DNA of 64,000 nucleotides from Chara braunii. Its lineage: Eukaryota > Streptophyta > Charophyceae > Charales > Characeae. A program made the translations under genes and the position numbers. How positions within the stretch are numbered: the first letter of the stretch is position 1; the number at the start of each line of letters is the position of its first letter. The notes below the pieces were generated by a model that worked only from the letters and a program-made list of their open reading frames with translations, was not told where the DNA came from and did no database searches. Shown one piece after another: positions 22,100 through 33,926 of this stretch. The DNA lies in NCBI GenBank assembly GCA_003427395.1, contig BFEA01000119.1, forward strand, positions 621,799 through 685,798. Reading direction: 5' to 3'.

Positions 22100-22860
22100 A
22101 TGACGAAAAATAGTGAGTTGAATAATGGTCCTTGGGACATGATGGAGAAGTTAATTAAAACTCTCGGAGAAAAGATCGAAAGAGCGGCTACAACTCCTAA
22201 GATCGATGTGCCGATTTTCAAGGTAGATAATGTTGTACAATTTATTTCAACTTTCAAGCAATTGGTTGCTACTTATGAGTGGAGTGAGCAGATGATGTTG
22301 AAGAGAGTAATGTTATGGGTGCATAATATAATAACTTGTGTGACGATGTAGCAAAGTTTGCCTCTGAAGTCAAAAGTTGGAACAATTTAGAGAGAATTAT
22401 AATTCTAAGTTTTCTAAGTCACCCGGAACCTTAGATAGAAAAGGAAAGAGAAAGCAAAAAGATTTCAACAGTGATGACGGTAGCGAGAACGATCAGTTAA
22501 AACATTATCATAAACTTACAAAGGCTGAAATGATTGCTCGTAACTTGGTTTAAGGGGGTCAAGGAACCAGTTGTTAGGACATAAGAGTTGAAAACATCAA
22601 ACCATGTGGATCTCGGAAAAATGTTCCGACCGCTTCGAATATTAAGTCGCTAACTCGTATACAAGGCAAACAGTTAAGTAGGAAGGAGAGTAAGCGATCT
22701 ATATACTACTATAAATTTTTGAAATGTGTGTATTGTGCTATAAAAGTCACGGTATAAAATTTTATATACGCTTTAAATTGGATGCTGAAAAGGGTATGTT
22801 AGTAGAAATGTTGAGGGAGTCTAGTTTGATTGGAGTGACTCCCCGATCATCTTGATTGAA
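22100..22860 (+). pseudogene. gag remnant, element 3
   Basis: The frame from ATG at 22100 encodes 83 residues, including the segment PIFKVDNVVQFISTFKQLVA, followed by W and a hydrophobic helix; this resembles the start of Ty3/gypsy gag proteins. The frame is then broken. A Lys-rich stretch follows at 22405-22545 and a decayed CCHC zinc knuckle near 22728 (C-V-Y-C, then after a one-base frameshift A-I-K-S-H-G, with Tyr in place of the last Cys). The position just downstream of the primer site supports gag. Codon use is AT-rich, unlike elements 1 and 2. Confidence 0.55.
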
Positions 22861-23084
22861 TGAGATAAGAGGAATATTAGAGATGTAATATTTGACCAAA
22901 TGTGGAGTAGGATTGAGAAATCAAATTCGACTGTACAAAGTTAGGCTAACGTTTCACCTGGTTTTCTGTTATGATAAGGAGAAATAAAAGCAGCAAGTGG
23001 AGGTGAAGGTGGTCATCAAGATAGAGAAATATTGAATCTCCAAAGGATAGTTCATCTTCTAGAGTAGAGAGATGAGGAGAGAAA

Positions 23085-23700
23085 AAGTTTACAAAAAATA
23101 AAAATCCCTCTGTTCGATGGCAACTTTGTTTCCACTTTACTGGAAAAAATTGAACAACTTGCATCTGTCAATGAACGGGATGATCGTAAAATGTTGCAAC
23201 GAGTTTTAAGATATGTTGAAAAAAATCTTGTAGATATATTCCGAAAAATAACCGAAGCATCAACATTGACAGGGTTTCGAGACGTTGTGTTAGAGATGTT
23301 TTGGCTCGGGGATAAATTGACGACGTTACAGGATTTGAAAAATGTAAAACGGGATATGTACATAGTAGAAAATAAGTTATTTCTTGACTATGAAAAGACC
23401 GCTCGTCGAATACAGGGTTTAACGGATAAACAAAAATATCTTACTTTTTTTGCAAAGTTTTCTGAGGCAGAGTAACAAGAGTTTATCCGTGGGGTAACCG
23501 CCAAGTCAGATTGGACGAGGATCCATTCAAATTTCAACAAAGGGAATTTTGATCAGGTTTGCGTCTGCAACCCCGCTTGCTACAATCTTAGGGTGAATGC
23601 TGGAATAATAAAAGGAAGAGGGATCCAACTCTCATTACAATGCTCGAAGAAGAGAGAAGAATGATAAAAGACATTCCGAAGGGCTTACGCCTTGAGCGTC
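23085..23700 (+). pseudogene. Second gag-like remnant, element 3
   Basis: An open plus-strand frame covers about 130 codons (23085-23475). It begins with a KIPLFDGNFVSTLLEKIEQL segment resembling the KIDVPIFKVDNVVQFISTF part of the frame at 22100, followed by RKMLQRVLRYVE, like the MMLKRVMLWV there. The two are therefore paralogous or duplicated gag N-termini. The frame ends at TAA (23473) but coding-like sequence continues past it (QEFIRGVTAKSDWTRI). No RT is present downstream, so the element is a truncated or non-autonomous relic. Confidence 0.5.
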
Positions 23701-23879
23701 GTTCATGGTTAACGGGTACCGAAAACTCTGCCGAATGAAGCAAAGAAGCTTACAAAGAAATATAAGTCTTCTTGTCAAAGATGATACCTCATTCGTTGTG
23801 TATAAAATCTATTCCGTTAAAGATCCACACTTATTCCTCAAGGAAAAAAACGTTTGATGTGTCTAGAAATTGGTTGTGA

Positions 23880-26210
23880 GACCTTTTTCTTCGTATACTT
23901 AGTTGTTTTTACTACCTATCCCTCCTTTGCCCCTAAGACCGTTCTTTGCTTACGCCGAAAAATAGAGCCCGGAGTTTTTTTCCTTTTTCTTTATATGCTT
24001 GGTCGTTTTTCGTTACCTATCTCTCCTCTACCCCTAGGCCCTTCTTTGCTTTCGTCGAAAAATAAAACCCGAAGTTTTCCTTTTTTTCTTCGTTTAGTTA
24101 GTCGTTTTTCGTTACCCATCCCTCCTAGACCCTTAGGCTCTTCTTTGCTTTCACCAAAAAATAGAACCCATAATTTATTTATTTTTTCGTTTACTTAGTC
24201 AATTTTCGTTACCTATCCCTCATCTACCCCTAGGCCCTTCTTTGTTTTCGCCGAAAAAAAGAGCCCAGTGTTTTCTTTTTTTTTTCCGTTTACTTAGTTG
24301 TTTTTCGTTACCTATCTCTACTCCACCCCTAGGCCCTTCTCTGCTTTCACTGAAAACTGGAGCTCGGAGTTTTTTTTTTTTTTTGTCGTTTACTTAGTCT
24401 CCTCTAACCCTAGGCCCTTCTTTGCTTTCGCCGAAAAATGGCGGCCGAAGTTTTCTTTTTTCTTCGTTTACTTACTCGTGTCTCGTTACCCATCCCTCCT
24501 CTACCCCTAGACCCTTCTTTGCTTTCGTTTTTCGTTACCTATCCCTCCTCTACCTCTAGGCCCTTCTTTGCTTTCACCGAAAAATAGAGCTCAGAGTTTT
24601 CTTTTTTTTCTTCGTTTACTTAGTCGTTTTTCATTACCCATCCCTCCTCAACCCCTAGGCCCTTCTCTACTTTTGCCGAAAAATGGAGCCCGGAGTTTTG
24701 TTTTTTTTCTTCGTTTACTTAGTCGTTTTTCATTACCCATCTCTCCTCTATCCCTAGGCCCTTTTTTGCTTTCGCTGGAAAATAGAGCCCGAAGTTTTCT
24801 TTTTTTTCTTCGTTTACTTAGTCGTTTTTCGCTACCCATTTCGCGAAAAAATGGAGCCTGAAGTTTTTATTTTTTTCTATGTTTACTTCGTCGTTTATCG
24901 TTACTCATCCCTGCTCCACCCCTAGGCCCTTCTTTGTTTTCACTCGCTGAAAAATAGAGCCTGAAGTTTTTTTTTTTCTTCGTTTACTTAGTCGTTTTTT
25001 GTTACCGATCCCTCCTCTACCCCTAGATCCTTCTTTGCTTTCGCCGAAAAATGAAGCCAGAGTTTTCTTTTTTTTCTTCGTTTACTTAGTCGTTTTTCGT
25101 TACCCATCCCTCCTCCACCCCTAGACCCTTCTTTGCTTTCGTCGAAAAATAAAGGCTTAAGTTTTTTTTTTTTTGTTCGTTTAGTCGTTTTTCATTACCC
25201 ATCCCTCCTCTACCCCTAGGCCCTTCTTTGCTTTCACTGAAAAATAGAGCCCCGAGTTTTTTTTTTTTCTTCGTTTACTTAGTCGTTTTTCGTTACCCAT
25301 TCCTCCTCCACCCCTAGGGCCTTCTTTGCTTTCGCCGAAAAATAGAGCCCGGAGTTTTCTTTTTTTTCTTGGTATACATAGTCGTTTTTTGTTGCCTATC
25401 CCTCCTCTACCTCTAGGCCCTTTTTAGCCTCCGCCGAAAAATAGAGCCAAAGTTTTCTTTTTTTTCTTCGTTTACTTAGTCGTTTTTTGTTGCCTGTCCC
25501 TCCTCTACCCGTAGGCCTTTCTTTGCTTTTGTCGAAAAATACGACCCGGAGTTTTCTTCTTTTTCTTCGTTTACTTAGTCGTTTTTCGTTACCTATCCAT
25601 CCTCTACCCCTAGGCCCTTCTTTGCTTTCACCGAAAAATAAAGATCGAAGTTTTTTTTTTTTTTTCTTCGTTTACTTAGTCATTTTTCGTTACCCATCCC
25701 TCCTTTACCCCTAGACCCTTCCTTGCTTTCGCACAAAAATAGAGCCCGAAGTTTTTTTTTTTTCTTCGTTTACTTAGTCATTTTACGTTACTTATCCCTC
25801 CTCTACATCCAGACACTTCTTTGCTTTCGCTGAAAAATAAAACCTGAAGTTGTCTTTTTTTTCTTCATTTACTTAGTCGTTTTTTGTTAACTATCCCTCC
25901 TCTACCCCTAGGCCCTTTTTTAGCTTTCGCCGAAAAATAGAGCCTGGAGTTTTCTTTTTTTTCTTCGTATACTTTGTGTTTTTTCGTTACCTATCTCTCC
26001 TCTACCCCTAGGCCCTTTTTTGCTTTCGTTGAAAAATAGAGTTCGAAGTTTTCTCTTTTTTTTTTGGGTACTTAGTCATTTTACAACACTTATACTTTTA
26101 CCCCTAGGCCCTTCTTTGCTTTCGCCGAAAAATAGAGTTCGGGGTCTTCTTTTTGTTCTTCGTGTACTTAGTCGTTTTACAACACGTATACTGTTACCCT
26201 TAAATGACAC
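23880..26210 (+). repeat. ~100-bp minisatellite, about 23 units
   Basis: Units of about 99-103 bp contain, in order, cttagtcgtttttcgttac, ccatccctcctctacccct, aggcccttctttgctttcg, ccgaaaaatagagcccgaag and a T-rich tail. The start of the unit recurs near 23898, 23999, 24098, 24195, 24294 and so on to about 26170. The array follows the gag remnants directly. Frames that read through it encode repeated SRFSLPI-type peptides but differ between units, so no protein is called. A related array is at 63440-64000. Confidence 0.9.
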
Positions 26211-27021
26211 TTATGTGGTGTTGGAAATTATATCAGCAAGTTGTGCATGAGAATGATTGTCATCAATATTACTAGGAGTCGGGTCGCTGGCGTTCGGGAC
26301 GGGCTGAGTGCCCGAACCTCTGGGACCCGTTGTGGATGCGGACTTCAAAATTAAAAATTGGTTTTTCAAAATTCTGAAAAACAATTATTAGGGAAAAAGA
26401 AAAAATCGGAAAAAATCAGACTGTGGCCAATAGTTTAGCTGTCGTAGCCTTCGATGTATGCCGCGATGACCGTCCTCTTGTTTGTTTCCACGAGAAACTT
26501 TCCCCTTGTCTGTCGCACTGGTTGTGGATATGAAGGTTGGGGAGTACGACGATGAAGAATAAGAAGAAGAAAGCGGAGGAGGAGGGGAAGGAGGAGGAGA
26601 AGAGGAGGAGGAGGTCACAACACGCCCACGTACATCCCCCTTCCCCCCGCCCCCCTCACACACAAACATACTCTCTTGCCTTGTGATGGCGATGTGGAGC
26701 GACAGGCAGCGCTGGACGAGAGGAGGAGGACGGTTTTCCGAAGCCAAGAATCGCCGCTCGATTTCGCGCCTGCATTCAAAATGCAATGCCCGCTCAAAAT
26801 TGTGTGGTGATCCTTGGCAAACGGGAAGAAAAAAAGGCGATCTCAAACGTTCAATCTTGCAGATCGAAGGCCTGAAATCGCCCCTTAATTTTCATCTTCG
26901 TGGGGAAGGTAGGCCCTTCACAATTTTTTTTTTCGCGATCTGGAAGTCCCCCTGACCCCCCGCCGTCCACCGTTTTTCAATTTTTTTTAGGGGGTGTTGT
27001 TGAGAGCGCCTGGGGGTCCGT
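26211..27021. other. Non-coding stretch between satellite and LTR copy
   Basis: The stretch contains a GGA/GAA-rich purine tract at 26555-26615. A 152-codon minus-strand open frame (26388-26846) overlaps that tract (Ser/Pro-rich) and has no recognisable domain. No gene is called. Confidence 0.45.
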
Positions 27022-29521
27022 TGTCGAGCTCATTGGTCCGACACCACACAAAACGAGGCGGGACCCTCCCGGCCGCGTCACGCAGAAGTTGATTTATTGC
27101 TCATCACGAATACACATGGAGCTTCCGCAAGCCTCTCCGGCCGAGTGCGCCAGCCATACCTCTCACGAGCCCCTACGACAGGATAGGGCCTACGTGAGAC
27201 ACGACTTACCTCCACCTTGCGGGATCTGTCACCTCCCTTCGGTGGACGTATCCCACCGAGCTACCAGTCAACAATATGAGAGTTAATCAGCTGCAACGCG
27301 CAGAGGTGGACCAACCGAGGGCGTTTCTCGTACGCTGTAGCATAGGGGTTACGCGCGTTTTTACGCCTCTATCGGACCCCCACGAGAACCGACGCCTTAG
27401 GGGGCTGAGGTCCCGAGCGCGACTCATCGTCGGTCGACTAGGACGCATCCCATACACCATGCTCACACCACTCTAAGGAACACAAAAATAAGAACACACA
27501 CACATATACGTACATGACACATAGCAAACAACGTGACAACACTCCTAGTCCCTTAGTAGCGATCTCATAACTCTCCGATGCGGAAATCGGATAGGCGTCA
27601 CACGCGGGACTTAATATAAAATCGTGCGGACGCGGAACCTTCCCCTGTCCACTAGCAATGCATGAATACGTAAGCAGTCGTGATGATGGCGTACTATGTA
27701 GTGCCCATATTCAAGCAGTCCCTCGTGGATCCGAGTACCGCCTATGACACTCAAGTGTTGTACTCGAAGTATCGTGAAGGCTTACCCCTTCACTATATTG
27801 CACGATTGAAGGAACAGTCGTGCGGCCTTCGCGGCACCTCCGACCTTTAGGCTGAGTGTCCCGACAGGCAGGGTAAATAGGCTTTGTACAGGAGGTGATC
27901 CCTTCCATGCAGAATCTAGGACCTTGGATGTCCTGGACAAGGACCTTGAATCCAGGCCCAAGTCCAACGTCCGACTAAAAAATCTTTAAGAAACATACAA
28001 CAAATAGAAGGATTTTCTTTCCTTTTCCAATCTCAATCCCAATTAGACTCTTAAGCGTAGACCCCTTGGGCCACGCGGACACCTAACAAACGTATATACA
28101 TATATATATGTAAAAGGGGAATAAGTCTGTGACGATCACTTCCCACAATCACAGTGGGAGTCCTCACAACAATATATATGTGTGTGATCGCAGACAGTCA
28201 AAATCCAAAATATGAACCACGGGACATCTCTGCAACCACATCAAAGAGTCAACCAAAATCCTACACACTACACGGAATCAACATCAGTCAACCTCTATAC
28301 TCATACCCCTCGCTTTGGCCATGCAAGCCCCAACCTTTGTCCAACCTCTCATAATTAAATACTCAATACCTTTGTCAAATGACCATTCAATAAAGGTCCG
28401 GGTGAAAACCTTAATGAAACAACAAAAAAATCACCAAGGCTAAAACCTCTTAGGTTGAATATTGAGGATGAATTATAGTTGAGTCATAGACCGCCGAATC
28501 GGCAACTGGCCTATTATCAGTGATAACAGAAGGTGATCCTTGTAGGAGTAAGTTGAATCTAGTCCTGATTTCGAATCAAACGTTCAAGAGAACATGTAAC
28601 ACAAGACAAGCCAAGTATAACAAAAGATCCCAGAAAATGCAGAAATTGACCTAAATAAAATAAACTTAGCTCAGAAAATGCAGGAATTGAAACTAACTCC
28701 TATGACTCCAGTACGTGGCGAGCAACCAAAGCAACTACCTATCAAACGAAATCTCAGACTAAGTCTCATGCAGGCCAAACCACAAAGGTAAGTACTCTCA
28801 CCATCCCAAAATCAATTTATTAAACAATAGTTCATAGTCTCTCAATAATTTATCCCGTTATACCCAGCTTACATGGGGCATAAAGCTAGACCAGCGAAGT
28901 TTATGGAACATGTCCGGCCTAGCCATTGAGTATACACAAACACAGGGCACAACAACTTTTATCTTCTTTGGGCATATGACTAGGCCACCGGACCGCACCC
29001 TAGTCACCCTAAACTGTTAAGTATCCTAACTTTATATAATTATTTGCACTTAGTCTTTTGAGGTAGCATATAACTGAGCCGATCATCTTTAGCTCAAGAT
29101 CCTGTCTACCCCTTCGTACCACAAATTTACTCTTAATTAGTATTCTCTTTAGTTGACGATAAGCTATAGTCAGATCACCCAAACTTATGGAACCCTGTCT
29201 GACTAGCCTGTTTATAAGTAGGATAGTAATAAAGTATAGTCAAGTTATAACCTTTTGGTTTCAGCATGTGTGTGGCTTTGGACCAAGACCACCCAAACTT
29301 ATGTCTGGTCCTTAGCCTGGTTCTTTCGCTTAAAGCCAAAGCAGGAAGAGACTGAGCCATCCAAACTTATGGAACATGCTCAGATCTCCTCGTTCAGAAC
29401 CAAAAGAAACTGAAAGAAACCCAAAGTAAACAAGGCGACCAAGTCACCCAAACTTATGGAACATGCTTGGTCCTTGAAAAGTCAATCACAGTCAGCCCTC
29501 ACAAGTCAGAGCAACCAGACC

Positions 29522-29529
29522 ACCCACAC
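29522..29529. repeat. 8-bp target site duplication of hAT-like element (left)
   Basis: ACCCACAC lies immediately before the CAGAGA terminus and is repeated as ACCCGCAC at 30852-30859, seven of eight positions matching. Eight-base duplications are the hallmark of hAT transposition. Confidence 0.75.
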
Positions 29530-30851
29530 CAGAGATGCAACTGGGATTTTAAGGAATACTTGTACCTGACCTAACCACACTCTCTCTGAGAAACAACCAC
29601 CCATTACCACTGTATACCTGGCCGATCGGACCTTTACCCATCTCCACCTGCTAAGAAAAAAAAAAAAATGTACCCAGACCTACCCTACCTGAACGTCTTC
29701 AGCATGTTACTGGCCATACCTACCCATGAGCATTTTTTTTCAAAACCACCCATGGCCACCTGAACCCAAACCGTTTGTTAACTACCCATTCCCTACCCTA
29801 CCCAAGTTTTCTTTATCTGTACCCACCCGTACCTACCCATAATTGTATGCACCCACCCGCAACCACCCGTGCTCATCACCCACCCTCCCCTAACCACTCA
29901 TAACCGCCCCTTACTGTCCCTAACTGGCCCTGTCCCTAACCGCCCCTAACTGTCCCTAACTGTCCCTAACCGCGCCTAACTTTTTTTTCTTTTTTTTTCT
30001 TTTTTTTATAACCACTCCTAATCGCCCCTGATTGTCCTTAACAGCCCCCAACCGTCCCCAACCCCCTGGACGTCACAGGATTGATGTGGTAATTTTTATT
30101 ATTATTAATATTATTATTTTTATTTTTTTTGCGAGATGTGGCAGCTGCTGCAGCTACTGCCGCAACAGCAACAATTGTTACATCTGGTCGCTCTCATGCT
30201 GCTATAGATGCATCTGGTGCTACAAAAGCCTATGCAACCTGTATAGCATCTGCAAATGCAACAACCCTTGGTCTGTCACACACACATACACATGCACACA
30301 CGCACACACACACAGACATAAATATTACATACACAGGGTTACACACATATGAAAATAGTTTAAAATTTTCAAAAATAAAAAATATAAAAATGAAGAGATG
30401 TAAAATTCACCCTTGCGGAAAAAAATGTTTGCTTCATAGGAAAGCGAAAATTTTGGAATATGAGAAAAAGTGTTACGCTTGAGGCAAAATACAATGTCTG
30501 CAAAACTACAACACTCACATTGGTTATACCACGGTTACCCAATGGGAACCTCTACCCGCCCATACCCACCATTTTTTTTTTTGGTCACCCGTACCTGCTC
30601 ATACCCGTCTATTTTTTTTTTCTGGCCGCCCATACCCTTATTTTTTTCCTTACCCCTACCACTACCTGCCCCTACCCACCCTTGATCTCCGAAAAGGGCA
30701 ATTGTACCCGCCCTAACAACCACCACCTTTTGTTTTTGCCTGCCCATACCCAACTCCCCCTTCGGAAAGGGTACCCATACCCGCCCATAATCTGACGATT
30801 ACAGTCGGGTACGGCCGGGTACGGGCAACGGTTACCCGTTTGCCCTCTCTG
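29530..30851. mobile_element. hAT-like non-autonomous element (1,322 bp)
   Basis: The left end reads CAGAGATGCAACTGGG and the right end, on the opposite strand, reads CAGAGAGGGCAAACGGGTAA; the two form short imperfect terminal inverted repeats of the CAGRGATGGCAA kind known for hAT elements. An 8-bp duplication flanks it. Subterminal regions are rich in TACCC/GGGTA words, typical of hAT subterminal transposase sites. The interior holds degenerate 10-bp ccctaactgt units (29880-29990), T and ATT tracts and a (CA)n run at 30277-30320. No transposase frame is present, so it is non-autonomous. Removing it restores one hairpin unit of the surrounding array. Confidence 0.75.
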
Positions 30852-30859
30852 ACCCGCAC
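30852..30859. repeat. 8-bp target site duplication of hAT-like element (right)
   Basis: ACCCGCAC, matching the left copy ACCCACAC at 29522-29529 except at one position. Confidence 0.75.
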
Positions 30860-32545
30860 TTATGGAACATGTCTGGTCCTCCAGGCAATCCCTAATAAGG
30901 ATAGCGCTGGCCCCCCCCAAACTTATGGAGACTTGCCCAGCCTTTGATAGACCGAGTCAAACAAGCAATACTGCCTTCCTCCCATCCTTCCCCCAGATGC
31001 AATCCCACAATCTGCTTTCAGTTAAACAATAAAACTGAAAACTGACATTGCGCATACATTTCTTTACTTAATCTGAATCATGTACTGAAAGTCAAACTCA
31101 AAGTCAAAGTATGGGTGCACACAATATACTCAGTCAAAACGTAGCAAGAAATACAGATAGGGGTTATAACAGGGTTTATAGAAGGAGATGAAAGGTTACC
31201 TCTCAGTTCCTTGCCTCCAGAACTCCTTCTGAGTTCCGGCAGAGCTCCCGCAATTGATGGGTTGACTCCCCACAAAGTCTTGCTGCGGTCCTACGAGTTG
31301 CAATCCCGCATGTCGCCTTCCTCTCATAACCAGGAGTAGACTTGGAGTAAAAAAGACAGAATGAGGGGTTTGAGACTCTCGAGATACAGGAGGGAGACAA
31401 ACTCAACTCCCAAGAGAGGGCCTTGTAATCTTCAATCTCCTAAAGGCCCCGCAATGGTGATAAAAAATACAGCAACCGCTTGGCCAATACTGAAGTTAAA
31501 CTGCCAAACGTTGAGTCCCTGACGACCCTTCAATTTGCAATGGTAACCCCCGCAGTAGAGTTTGAGCACTTCCCCAAGAACGACAACGCCCCTTCTTAGT
31601 CCCACTCTCGCCGTGCCGGCTAAAAAGAATGGTGTTCAAATAGAGCCCCTCCGCTGGTGCTCTTATGCAAATGCGGGTGGGAGTGCACTGAATATGCAGC
31701 AGCAAAACGTCGCGACAACGTTCAACAACACTTGGCAATTATGACAAATGGCACTTACCTACCCCACGTCCTAAGTTTATGAAATCGCTACATCCCCCCC
31801 CGACCACAGACCAGTCCTAACGATAAGGTGCAGTCTAAGTGACCGCCTCTCTCCTGCACCTAAGGCTAAAATTGAGTGAACTTCAGCAGCGCACAACAAC
31901 AACTGAGGTGGAGCTCAATCAGCGGGTGCTTTCCCAACCCACTGCAGAAGTTGTGCTTGTCCTTAATTACCCAAGCATCCACACTCCTTCCTCTCCCTCG
32001 GTGCAACTTTGACTGCCTGCCAACAGGAAGTTTCACTGAGATCCTGTAAGTCCGACTCTACCTAAAAAGCAGAATTGCAGAGTTATTACACCAGCGGAAA
32101 ACCGAAGCATTGAAATTGAGTGTAAATGTGAGCACCCTCCTGTCATTATCATATGCGTACCTGGCCCCCGCAACTTGAGTGTCCCTCCACTACAACTTTC
32201 AGCATCACACCCCCAGGTAAATACTGGCACGCTCGTGTCCTCTGAACTAACAAGCATCCTTGCGGCTCACACACACGCTTAAACCGACTAGCACTCAGAT
32301 AGGCACACATTCCATTACGTGCACACACACTCAGACTTAAAACTCTGTTACATTCTGACACTCGACAAAAACTCAGAAATCAGTTGTGCTCCTTAATCCG
32401 TGTCTGGCAGACCATCACAATTGCCTTGCGCTCAACTTCCTGACAGTAGCAACTCCTACGTACAGTCTTGACTGCTACGAATCGCTTTCCACCACTCATT
32501 GCCACCCTCTCTTCCCCCTCTCTCTCTTTCTCTCTCTCTCTCTCT

Positions 32546-32604
<59 letters not shown>

Positions 32605-32769
32605 NNNNNNNNNNNNNNNNNNNNNNNNNNNNNNNNNNNNNNNNNNNNNNNNNNNNNNNNNNNNNNNNNNNNNNNNNNNNNNNNNNNNNNNNNNNNNNNN
32701 NNNNNNNNNNNNNNNNNNNNNNNNNNNNNNNNNNNNNNNNNNNNNNNNNNNNNNNNNNNNNNNNNNNNN
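32605..32769. other. Assembly gap (Ns)
   Basis: 165 undetermined bases directly after a (CT)n microsatellite. The true length is unknown. Confidence 0.99.
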
Positions 32770-33922
32770 GGTTTCCTTCTCGTTTCGCCCCTAACCCGAA
32801 GGTCATTATAAAAGCACACCTTCACTAATCAGTATATGACGTGCAATTCACAATTGACCCTTTTGTTATAACATAGACAGGCGCATGGTCCTTCACCTGG
32901 TAAATGCACTTATTTTTCGCTCTTATTTCTGCATGTTGCCCGTCCTTGCATCGACATTCGCCCAATTTCTCTCCTGCGACCGTGGTTGGCATCCGTCATA
33001 ACAGGTAGGCATCTTCTTCTCTTTCTTTCTACTTCCGCCGACACTGTTCCCTTTCTTCAACATGCATTTAATGTCGGCCAGCACCTGGTCTGTCCGAGTT
33101 AGAAAGACATACGCCTGAGTTGATGAGCATCGTCGCAGCTAAGGAGCCTCACCACAGTGGAGAGTACGGACTCAGTCATTCGAGAATGGAGATAAGCATG
33201 ATCCCCTTTGATCGTGCCAACTGTGATGGCCATCGACCCCATCAAGCGGCTCCGTGTACTCAGCCTCGAAACGGGCACGGTGTGTCAGCAACTTTCCACC
33301 CAGGGAATGAATCCGCCAATAAAACACAGGGCTATACATTATTCCCTGACCATGCACGCAGAAAAATAGGGTGAGGCGGAAAATGGTTCGTTAGGATGTG
33401 CGAAATCAGAACGGATTTTCCTGCTAAACATACGCGGATACGACCCCAAACCTGCTCGCACTATTTCATAGTGTTTGCTTCTACCTGGAATCGAGTGAGA
33501 TTCATATTTTTTCGCCCTTGCGGTATTTTTTCGCACGATGTCTACCCACACCCCATTCTCTCCTAACCTCCCTTACTAATTTATTGCAAAATCTAACACT
33601 ACAGTTGTGTTCGCCCCATCTCTAACTCCTCGTTTCACATCTTAATTTTACAAAATCGGTTAAGATATGACCGATTTACATTGATTTCTCTTTCCCCCTC
33701 CTTCTCACCAAGCCCCGCGCAACACCTTCTTCAGCTAGCTCCTACTCTACCGAAACGTAGGTCGTATACATTCAACATTACCGACCGTTTTGCCTCAAGT
33801 GCAATTACCATCTCAAGCCCTGACCGTGCCCTGTTCTCAACAGCAGCGTGATAGACGACTTTCGACAGCATCCGGAATCCGAGGACCCGTCGACCGAGGC
33901 GTGCACTCTAGGTCCTTGACTG

Positions 33923-33926
33923 CCGT
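33923..33926. repeat. 4-bp target site duplication of element 1 (left)
   Basis: CCGT immediately precedes the TGTC start of the left LTR and is found again at 52864-52867 immediately after the ...CGACA end of the right LTR. Confidence 0.75.

Larger units (their letters stand above)
28885..30941. repeat. Array of hairpins with constant loop and variable stems, copy 2
   Basis: These units correspond to the array at 7645-8450. Exact stems: 28885-28889 with 28919-28923 (GCTAG/CTAGC); 28978-28984 with 28999-29005 (GACTAGG/CCTAGTC); 29167-29174 with 29198-29205 (TAGTCAGA/TCTGACTA); 29280-29285 with 29306-29311 (GGACCA/TGGTCC); 29352-29357 with 29378-29383 (CTGAGC/GCTCAG); 29437-29443 with 29466-29472 (GACCAAG/CTTGGTC); 29514-29520 with 30871-30877 (ACCAGAC/GTCTGGT, split by the hAT-like element); 30906-30910 with 30937-30941 (GCTGG/CCAGC). 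The loop is close to CCAAACTTATGGAACATG in most units. Confidence 0.85.
27022..31500 (-). mobile_element. Second copy of the element 0 LTR, with nested insertion
   Basis: This copy begins TGTCGAGC like the LTR at 6093 and follows it for its whole length, interrupted by the 1.3-kb hAT-like element at 29530-30851. There is no primer binding site on its left, so it is a 3' (left) LTR or a solo LTR. The right end is approximate because similarity fades after 31443-31500. I found neither a polypurine tract nor a target duplication with confidence. Orientation follows the copy at 6093. Confidence 0.6.
31501..33926. other. Non-coding stretch with (CT)n tract and assembly gap
   Basis: No gene is supported. 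A (CT)n microsatellite runs from about 32513 to 32604 and ends in 165 unknown bases (32605-32769). Donor-like words (cccag/gtaaat near 32215, aacag/gtaggc near 33002) recur as elsewhere in the window. The last part (33780-33926) flanks the giant element 1 and ends in the CCGT target sequence. Confidence 0.5.

Noticed and set aside
24568-24861. Repeated LLSRFSLPI-type peptide frame
   Set aside because: It reads through the ~100-bp satellite and shifts frame between units.
26388-26846. 152-codon minus-strand open frame
   Set aside because: It crosses a purine-rich low-complexity tract and shows no domain or supporting homology within the window.
29880-29990. Telomere-like ccctaac words
   Set aside because: They are degenerate 10-bp units (ccctaactgt) inside the hAT-like element, not a clean CCCTAAA array.
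32386-32828. Open frames of 100-140 codons around the gap
   Set aside because: They consist of (CT)n translation and unknown bases.
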